From contig NC_091188.1 in assembly GCF_040958095.1 (NCBI RefSeq), positions 10,469,270 to 10,533,269 of the forward strand: a stretch of DNA of 64,000 nt. The letters are read 5' to 3'. The notes beneath the pieces were generated by a model. The model had not been told where the DNA came from, made no database searches, and saw only the letters and a list, made by a program, of their open reading frames with translations. Of this stretch, positions 55,575 to 64,000 are shown one piece after another (the first letter of the stretch is position 1; every line of letters begins with the position of its first letter). The translations under genes and the position numbers were made by a program. Source of the stretch: Procambarus clarkii. Its lineage: Eukaryota > Arthropoda > Malacostraca > Decapoda > Cambaridae.

Positions 55575-55579
55575 CCTGG

Positions 55580-55700
55580 TACTTATTTGCTGCTGGGTGA
55601 ACAGAAGCATTATGGTAGAGGAAACGGTCCCAAACAATTTCTGTCCAGCCCGGAATTCGAACTCGGGATTCCCGATTATGAGTCTGAGAACGAACCCAAC
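55580..55700 (-). mobile_element. SINE head, right of the M2 insertion
   Basis: TACTTATTTGCTGCTGGGTG, AACAGAAGC, and the B-box complement GGAATTCGAACTCGGG in order. Together with 55286-55311 it is one tRNA-derived SINE split by M2. Confidence 0.7.
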
Positions 55701-56669
55701 TCTATTTTGTTAGAAATGTTATGTTAGAATTAAAGGTTGCGTAAATAAGGCTGACCGCAGCCTTGGAATGAGTTAGATTACAGTAATTTGATGCAGTGAA
55801 TCTTTGGAATAATTTTTTTTTTTTTTTTTTTTTTTGAGATATATACAAGAGTTGTTACATTCTTGTACAGCCACTAGTACGCGTAGCGTTTCGGGCAAGT
55901 CCTTAATCCTATGGATTAAGCACTTTCGCATGTGAAAATTTACCATTTCTAAATAAAGTTGTTTTGGATCATATATTGATGGCCATAAGGACTAACAAAA
56001 AAAAACTTGAAGTAGTCTCGAAAAATATGTTAAAACTTGACAAAACTTAAAAATATATCAAATCTAACTTCGAATTGAAAAGCTCAGCTGGAACAAGTGT
56101 TAAAGCCTGTTAATGCAGCCTGTCCTCTCAACTTGGCTACAGGGAACTCTGGTTCCCTGTAGTTCCCTGGAACTCCCTGGAACTCTGGGAACTCTGGAAC
56201 TCTACTGTAGATGAAGTAAAGGTTAAAGTGTGTGGACACAGACTATAACATTATATCCTGAACTTTGACAAGATTGAGCCACCTGGAGATGGCTCTGTGA
56301 GCTCGCAGCACGAAATGGTAAACCATATTAGTACAAATAACGAAATATCTGAAATCCTGGCACTGTATCCATATTTAGCTTCTAGTTGATAAATGACATG
56401 TGTGAGACTAATGAGTAAACTATGTAGTCTGAAGACTAATAATAATAAACAGCAGCGCGTCTATTATCTTGCACATTTAAATTATTTTAAGGATTAACAA
56501 AAGACAACCTTCAGTGCATAATTATTTTAAATAGATGTTGCAATGCTAAAGTCTGTAACTGGTTGTCATTATAATTATAAAATGTGCGAGTTAGATGTAA
56601 ATGTTGATGTAAAAATCTCCATTCAGGTCTGATTAAGAACTTTTATGCTCTCTGTGATCCTTTTTTTTC
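55701..56669. other. no gene; small GGAACTCT repeats and a hairpin
   Basis: CTACAGGGAAC/GTTCCCTGTAG (56137-56162) is a perfect 11-bp inverted repeat followed by TGGAACTC repeats to 56208. Also an L4 copy at 55808-55915. Confidence 0.6.
55808..55915 (-). mobile_element. LINE 3'-end family L4
   Basis: Poly-T (24 T), ATATATACAAGAGTTGTTAC, GTACAGCCACTAGTACGCGT and AGCGTTTCGGGCAAGTCC. Confidence 0.68.
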
Positions 56670-57025
56670 GCTACCGCTCACAGGATGAGTCTGGGGAGCA
56701 CAATAAGCTGCAGCTCACAGGGTGAGTATGGGGGTGCACAGTAAACTACTGCTCACAGACAGGTGTGGAGTGCACAATAAACGGCCGCTTACAGGATGAG
56801 TATGGGGTGCACAGTAAACTACCACTCACAGGATGAGTATGGGGTGCACAATAAACTACCAATCAGGATGAGTATGGGGTGCACAATAAACTACCACTCA
56901 CAGGATGAGTATGGGGGTGCACAATAAACTACCACTCACAGGATAAGTATGGGGTGCGCAGTAAACTACCACTCACAGGATGAGTGTGGGGTGCACAGTA
57001 CCACTCACAGGATGAGTATGGATTC
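56670..57025. repeat. 37-bp minisatellite (GGATGAGTATGGGGTGCACAA)
   Basis: About nine units with CACAGGATGAGTATGGGGTG and CACAATAAACTACCACT, some with small deletions. Confidence 0.92.
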
Positions 57026-57469
57026 ACAATGAATAAGTTGCCTCTGGCGGCAAGTTAGAATCAAATTGCTGGTTGATCAGATCTGAGATATTTTTTTTAT
57101 GCGTCAGACAAACATTAACATATTCTCTAGACAAGCGAATATGGCGTTTCACGGTTGGTCAGGAAGGTCTTTTTTTCCAAATTGCGGCCTCGTTCTAAAA
57201 TATCACGTAGCCTATCAATGTTTAAAAAAAATTAAAAACGACCCATCCGAAACATTTCAACAATTATGCAAAATCAGTCTCGTTATTTGTCCTAGTTTAC
57301 CAACTGAGTCCAAGCTTTGCAAAAGTTACTAATGTAAATTTCAGAGGTATTAACCGTCATTATCAATGCACAATGTCAATAATTTATGCTCTCAGTTGGA
57401 AGCATTAGGTTCATAATTTTCTGCTTCGGTGGTTGAATTATCTGTACAGTCAAAGAGGAACATAAAATC

Positions 57470-57595
57470 TGTTTATTTTTTTATTTATGTATATACAAGA
57501 AGGTACATTGGGATTGAGGATACATAGCATAGTAATTACAATCTTGTAAAGCCACTAGTACGCGCAGCGTTTCGGGCAGAAACGGTTTAAATCTG
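57470..57595 (-). mobile_element. LINE 3'-end family L4
   Basis: TTTATTTTTTTATTTATGTA, ACAAGAAGGTACATTGGGAT, GTAAAGCCACTAGTACGCGC and AGCGTTTCGGGCAGAAAC. Confidence 0.68.
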
Positions 57596-58155
57596 TCGGT
57601 TTATGATGCATCAGGACGGAATTGTGCCAAGAGTGAAGGAGTGAAATGTGTAGAAGCAACGCACATCACACGTGGAAAAGATCTGGGGCGACAAAAGGAG
57701 GTCGTGACATTGAGGAGAATGGAGAAGATCCCAGGCCACAAAAGGCTGGAGGTCGGGGGGTCTGCTTTCAGAGGAGGCGTGGCTATGTGACTTAGATCTT
57801 CGTCATGATAACCAAAAAAAGAGGGTTTGCAAGCAGCATTAAGAGTTGTGGAAAAAAAAGAAAAAACGCACGATAATTACGAAATGCTGTGTGGACCAGC
57901 CCGGCTGTTGGGTGTTGAGATGTGGGAAGCGGTGGCGGAAAATTAAATAGAGAATTCTCATCCTGGGCGTGTAGGAGAGGTGGCCGGTGGGGAAGGCCAA
58001 GGGGAAATTTTATCTAATTATTACCTAATATAATTGTCGGTTCGCCAAGTCGATTGGTCCTATTTGTGTGTGCAAGTGTGTGTATTTACTATATGTACCA
58101 ACAGGATGTAGCTGTTAGCTTTTGGACCTCGCCTTTCTAACTGTCGGTTTTCTAA
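57596..58155. other. no gene seen
   Basis: Purine-rich stretches (AAAAAAGAAAAAACG near 57855). Nothing exon-like. Confidence 0.4.
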
Positions 58156-58440
58156 TATGTATGTAGTTGTTTTAGATTCAGCTACTCAGAACAAAGAGTT
58201 CCAAGTAGCACGGGCTATGGTGAGCCCGTAGTGGATTTACCTGGCACAGGGGCAGGGCTGTAGCTGCTGATGTGTTGTTGTTTTAGATTTAGCTACTCGG
58301 AACGAAATGTCCATGTAGCACGGGCTATAGTGAGCCCGTAATGCTGATGAGTGTTTGCTGTTGCAGATTCAGCTACTCGGAACAAGTTCCAAGTAGCACG
58401 GGCTATGGTGAGCCCGTAGCTTACCTGGCGCAGGAGCGGG
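58156..58440 (+). repeat. three tandem S4 head modules
   Basis: Copies begin near 58156, 58270 and 58350. Each carries GTTTTAGATT(C/T)AGCTACTC or close to it, then GTTCCAAGTAGC (or a variant) and GCACGGGCTATGGTGAGCCC. GCTACTCGGAAC pairs with GTTCCAAGTAGC with one mismatch, and ACGGGCT pairs with AGCCCGT, so each module forms two adjacent stems. Spacers include TTACCTGGC(A/G)CAGG. Confidence 0.75.
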
Positions 58441-58686
58441 GCAAGTAGCACAGGAGCAGTGCTGTGTGTCTCCGCTGATGAGTGTGTGTGTGTGCCTGTG
58501 TGTGCCTGTGTATATGTGTTAGTGGGGTGAGAGGATGGCCTCTGGGTGTTAGAAGTTGATCGTAAAAATGTCATTCTCGCTCTGCACAGATCAGTAATGT
58601 CCTAGGTGGGTTGCCCGGCAGTGCCCGGGTCTACCCTGTGTATAGGTGTGTACCCAACGGCTCTCTTTCTCTTTATCCCTCCTCCT

Positions 58687-58750
58687 TACCTTGAGGTGCT
58701 TCCGGGGCTTAGCGTCCCCACGGCCCGGTCGTCGACCAGGCCTCCTGGTC
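58687..58750 (-). mobile_element. S1 SINE 3'-end fragment
   Basis: Near-identical to 38751-38808 with the same ...GAGGTGCTTCCGGGG junction, so both derive from one truncated subfamily. Confidence 0.75.
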
Positions 58751-58884
58751 GGCAAAACACGCTAGAGCAGCACTGTATCAACATCCAATCAACATTATCG
58801 ATGTTGATAACTGCCGAGGAATCTACTGGTAAACACTGTTGACAATCAAACCCACATTTTGGACTTCATTGGAGTCGTTGGTTT

Positions 58885-58975
58885 CCTGAATTTACCTAAG
58901 GGCCACCAACAATGTAGTGGGCACGACGGGGACAGGATGCCTGAGACTTCTCTGTTACGAAGTTGTCATAATAAA
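58885..58975 (-). mobile_element. LINE 3'-UTR fragment of the 21640 type, minus strand
   Basis: GAATTTACCTAAGGGCCACC, TAGTGGGCACGACGGGGACA and GGATGCC keep the family order. Confidence 0.5.
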
Positions 58976-59030
58976 TAATGTGTTGTAATCTAGTAAATCA
59001 TCCACTATACCGGGTTCTTGGGCTGCAGTA

Positions 59031-59092
59031 AGATTGATGAAGATTAAGCCACCCAAGAGGTGGCATGGGCATGAATAGCCCGTAAAGAGCTG
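59031..59092 (-). mobile_element. S4 tail fragment, minus strand
   Basis: GATTGATGAAGATTAAGCCA, GAGGTGGCATGGGCATGAAT and AGCCCGTAA are the exact complement of the S4 3' end. Confidence 0.7.
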
Positions 59093-59265
59093 CAGTAATA
59101 ATGACAACACATGCTACCACGCCCTCTAGGTGAGGTGGACAAGGCCCGGCCCCCCAGGGAAAGTAATCCCTTAACTAACCTGTAATAGATATAAATCTGT
59201 CCCCTCCAAATGGACACAGGGAAAACAAGTGGGTATAATTCCTGGTTTTATTATCAAAAAAGGTC

Positions 59266-59430
59266 GGCGTTTATTCCTGCAGGTCGGCGTTCAATCCCCG
59301 ACCGTCCAAGTGGTTGGGCACCATTCCTTTCCACCAGTCCCATCCCAAATCCTTATCCTGACCCCTTCCCAGTGCTATATAGTCGTAATGGCTTAGTACT
59401 TTCCCCTGATAATCCCCCCCCCCCCGATAA
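59266..59430 (+). mobile_element. S2 SINE, 5'-truncated
   Basis: GTCGGCGTTCAATCCCCGAC, GTGGTTGGGCACCATTCC, CAGTGCTATATAGTCGTAAT and CCTGATAATCC appear in the family order. Confidence 0.75.
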
Positions 59431-61544
59431 TACAACCCCTGGCATTGCCTGTTGACATTTACCATATGTTCAGAATCCCCCTTTGATAGGGATAAAGACT
59501 TACAAACGAAACACTAGGCGAGCTTAAAACTTCTGATTGAAGTACAATTTAACATGTTCCTCGCCCCCCATAATACATCAAATATCGTCTCCAAGCTTAC
59601 TCCCACTATACTTTTTCTTTTCTTGCCTAGTTTTAAAAGAAGTCAGAAGATTACTATATATAGATGATTATTTGAGCACCTCAAGGGACTTGTCCTAGAG
59701 GAGGGTAGGAATAGCCTAAGCTATTCTCTTTTTTTTATAATATATATATATTAGTTAAATACGGGATTTTCCGATTGATAAATATGAGTCCATAGCTTCG
59801 TAATACTTTTTTTTATAGTGAATGGTTTCAAGTGGAGTTTTGGATGTAGATCGAAAAACATATAAAATACATAGAGAACAATTAGCCAGAGTGACTGGTA
59901 CAGTGTACGGCATTTACGATTAATACGCGTGGTGTGTTTCGTATCTGAATTAAGACTGTTTCTCCTCTCTGTTCCCACTTCTTTAGTCTGTCTTTCTGTA
60001 TGTTTCTCTCCTGCGTCTCCTTGCCCCCTCCTCATCTCTACATATAAATATATAATATTCTAGTAGACTTCAAGATCGCAACCACAAGCAATACACTCAA
60101 TCGTTCAAGAAATGTAATTTATAATCTTGGAAAATGTTCAATGTGAAAATCGGCAGGCAGGAGGAGGATACATGTTGAAAAGTTCTTCATGGGTGAGATG
60201 CGAACGAGGTCCTAAAAGGGGGCCACGAGGGCATAATGACCACCGGAAATAAAGAAAGTGGCATAAAGGGGAGAAACAATTCCTAAGGAGTCCTGGAATG
60301 AGGAAGATAACAAGAGGAAATTGTTGGGAGAGATGAGGCGGAGAGCGTGATTGGGCTTTGATCCATTAACTGCTGGAGGCGAGAGAGGCGGGCCAAGTAC
60401 CAGACGAATGATTAGCTGGTCTGGCAAGGCGGGTATACGACGAGCTAGCCTTGGAGATGGACAGGGGATTTCGTATGTGGCGATCAGGTCTTCTTTCATG
60501 TCCTTTTCCTAATATAAGATCTAGCTCTTTTTCTTCATAATCTGTTTTACATTTTATGTTAATTTTGTTTTGAGCATTTAAAATTGGGACTTGGGGGGGG
60601 GGGGTTCCTCATGGTCCAATACTGGCTTCACAAGTTAGTGTACATTGCCTCTAATTGATGAAAGCTACTATGATTTTTACCATCTTTGAATGTGTAACTA
60701 ATGTGATTCTGCTGTGCCTCTGGAGACGGTTTAACAATAGTGCATGTGTTCTGTATTTGTGGTTGTTGTGCTCTTCTTCATTCACATTACCTTACATTTA
60801 ATTGGTTGGGATCAAGCAACCAACTTTCAGATCAGCCATGCAGCTTTTGGTCTCACATCCATCATACCCAGGAAACTATTAGCGTAGGATTCAGAAAACA
60901 GGATTTCTAAGAGAAGCCTCATCCTCTGATACACTGATGGAAATAGAATATCCATCAATGAGTGAAATAAAGGATGGGACAGACAGGAGTGCATTACGGG
61001 TTTGGTTCAGGGTGGAGATTGGTGGATGGGAGAGAGCGAGAGAGAGACAGAGAGAGAGATTAGTGAAAGAAAGGATTCGAAAACTCTGAGACATTATTTT
61101 GAAAGGAGACATTATTTTGGAAGAAAACAATTCCTGGATTTGGTTTTAGAGTAAGCGGTGCACACGAGGGCGTGGTGAGTGAGGTTATTGAGTTGTAGGT
61201 AACATAAGGAAACTTGAGTTGTTCTAGAGGAGTGAAGGGGGAGAGAGGAGAACTAAACGTCTACTGCTAGTGGTGGCGCTGCCTGATGAAAAGAGGGAGG
61301 ATTAGTGGAATGGAAGGTATTACTTCCAGAGGGTGTGCAGGAAAGTGGGAAAAGAGAGAGGGGGGGGGGTTATATGTAGGGTAGAGGCATGGTATATTGT
61401 AGGGACTGTAGTGTGGTTGTAAGGGAGTATTGTAGAGAATGTAGGAGGTTCTGGAGCGTCAGTGGGATGGGAGTTTGTCTGTGATGGTTGTTAGGGGGTG
61501 GAAAGCTTGGCATTGGAGTTAGACATTTATTTGTATAGGAAAGG

Positions 61545-61546
<2 letters not shown>
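59431..61546. other. no gene supported in 2.1 kb
   Basis: Purine-rich blocks at 61025-61065 (GAGAGA) and 61350-61370 (GAGAGAGGGGGGGGGG). Minus-strand frames at 59751-60035 and 60212-60499 (94-95 codons) have no splice or start support. Confidence 0.35.

Positions 61547-61624
<78 letters not shown>
61547..61624. repeat. (AT)n microsatellite, left of M4
   Basis: 78 bp of AT ending at the M4 terminus. Confidence 0.97.
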
Positions 61625-62112
<488 letters not shown>

Positions 62113-62140
62113 ATTGACGATCACAAAACACTGATCATTT

Positions 62141-62302
62141 TATGCGGAAAATCCACAGAGAAATATGAAATGAGGTGAACGTTTCGGCTTTGTTAAAGCC
62201 TTTGTCAACACCAGACTGACTCAAACTGAGTCAGTCTGGTGTTGACAAAGGCTTTAACAAAGCCGAAACGTTCACCTCATTTCATATTTCTCTGTGGATT
62301 TT

Positions 62303-62309
<7 letters not shown>
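62141..62309. repeat. perfect palindrome, 83-bp arms, 3-nt loop
   Basis: Position x pairs with 62450 minus x throughout. The left arm starts TATGCGGAAAATCCACAGAG and ends CCAGACTGACTCA; the loop is AAC. Each arm contains a Penelope-type phrase (AAAGCCGAAACGTTCACC in the right arm). It is flanked on the right by an AT tract and on the left by 31 bp of unique DNA after another AT tract. Confidence 0.95.

Positions 62310-62398
<89 letters not shown>
62310..62398. repeat. (AT)n microsatellite, right of the palindrome
   Basis: 89 bp of AT beginning directly at the palindrome edge. Confidence 0.97.
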
Positions 62399-62400
<2 letters not shown>

Positions 62401-62598
62401 AACGTGACGCGTTCAAGCATCGCGTCAGATTAGAAATAAAAATGAATTTTGGAGAATTGATTTTTCAATTACCATTGTCAGTAAAAAGAAACATAAGAAA
62501 TATTGAGAAAACTCGTGTTAGAATTATTAATCTCACTTTTTCGGTCATATTTAACAACATGTTTTCAAGAAAGACTGCTACCAAAATATACTAATATG

Positions 62599-63259
<661 letters not shown>

Positions 63260-63560
63260 AGGGGTCCCTGTAGTACAGTCGGGTCCGTTCTCGACACACA
63301 CTCGAAAATTCCGGATTCGAATCCTGGGTGGGACAGAAATGGTTGGGCACATTTCCTTTCACCTGATGCCTCTGTTCACATAGCAGTGAGTATGTACGCA
63401 GAGGCTAGTTAGTAGTCAGCTTGTTGTGGGGTTGCATCCTGGGCGGGGTCAGTAATTCGGCCTTTGTTGGGTAGGGGGGGTCGGGGACCTAGAAAAGCCT
63501 AACGTATATGAATAAACTCTGGCTTCCTGTCCCTCGTCATAATGAATTATTATGAATTAT
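63260..63560 (+). mobile_element. S3 SINE, best-preserved copy
   Basis: GTCCCTGTAGTACAGTCGGG is the A-box side and CCGGATTCGAATCCTGGG a perfect B-box. Then come ATGGTTGGGCACATTTCC, TCAGCTTGTTGTGGGGTTGC, a G run, GCCTAACGTATATGAATAAA, CTGGCTTCCTGTCCC and an ATT-rich tail. Confidence 0.8.
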
Positions 63561-64000
63561 GTCTTACGTTATCGCTACATGGTTCACTGGGCGTCGTGCG
63601 GCCCCTGCTCTAACACTGGTGTTTTTATTTTACCTTCACCACCTCAACACCGGGTACCCTTCCCAACACCAAATATTCCCCCCCAAAACACTCCTCTTTT
63701 TCCCAAACTGCACAGAACTCTCCCTTCAGACTCCCCCTCCCCCTATAACACACAACTTCAATTCGCTTGTTTATTACTGTTTTCTATCATACATAAGACA
63801 CTTTTATGATTATCTGTCACTTAACTCTATTTCAGTTTCCCCTTAAACTGTTCAACGTTTCTGTCCACTACACGGACTCGGTACGCAAAAGTAAATTTTA
63901 CTAGTCGTGTATGTACGTAAGCTTACAAGTCACTAACATTATATTTAATTTCACCTCCCTGGTCAGAATTGAGCAGACTTAATTAAACTTAGTTTCGTGC
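63561..64000. other. no gene seen
   Basis: C-rich to about 63745, then AT-rich to the window end. Confidence 0.4.

Noticed and set aside
58260..58490. CTGATGAG next to S4 heads as a hammerhead ribozyme
   Set aside because: No GAAA follows at hammerhead distance with a pairing stem II; the nearby CGAAA in one copy is not conserved in the others.

Overview
The window reads as nuclear DNA of a decapod crustacean, most likely a crayfish. The basis is recognition of repeat families rather than a database search: tRNA-derived SINEs whose 3' part reads ...ACCGGGCCGCGGGGACGCTAAGC..., a LINE 3'-end family carrying GCCACTAGTACGCGC and GTTTCGGGCAGG, TTAGG-type pentamers (the arthropod telomere unit), and very long AT, GT, GA and CT microsatellites. 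There is no operon structure, no prokaryotic gene spacing and no long intact ORF. The sequence is mostly AT-rich intergenic or intronic DNA packed with old transposon debris.

The best-supported gene is on the + strand at 19274-20272. Three exons (19274-19423, 19945-20005, 20173-20272) have textbook splice sites, introns of 521 and 167 bp, compatible phases and one frame that stays open from the first acceptor to a TGA at 20270-20272. It is the 3' end of a gene, or a whole small gene of about 96 codons if translation starts at 19294. I do not recognise the product. Weaker exon candidates lie at 17062-17164 (+), 40375-40561 (+), and on the minus strand at 8017-8044, 7782-7950 and 2956-3106, the last three in GC-rich islands with good splice donors.

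Mobile elements by position: a decayed LINE with a readable reverse-transcriptase block (3620-4720) split by a tRNA-Thr-derived SINE; a second LINE (21640-23120) with an internal 53-bp tandem amplification; a third LINE 3' half with RNase H and a Cys/His tail (35140-36080); a probable solo LTR (31881-32385); decayed Cys-rich or acidic ORFs at 24157-25950 and 26220-27700; Penelope-like terminal fragments with hammerhead-like hairpins; and four inverted-repeat (MITE-like) families. Several are nested, so their order of arrival can be read: SINE into LINE at 4123, MITE into SINE at 11394 and 55317, SINE into SINE at 47541, and a SINE composite into a minisatellite at 46461.

Tandem repeats are a second major component: at least twelve minisatellites with units of about 23 to 53 bp and about fifteen microsatellite tracts. 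The 61.5-62.7 kb interval is the most unusual architecture. Four long AT tracts alternate with a TIR element built around head-to-head telomere-like repeats and with an 83-bp-arm perfect palindrome.

All family names are inferred from reading the sequence. No alignment, RNA-seq or repeat-library search was run.
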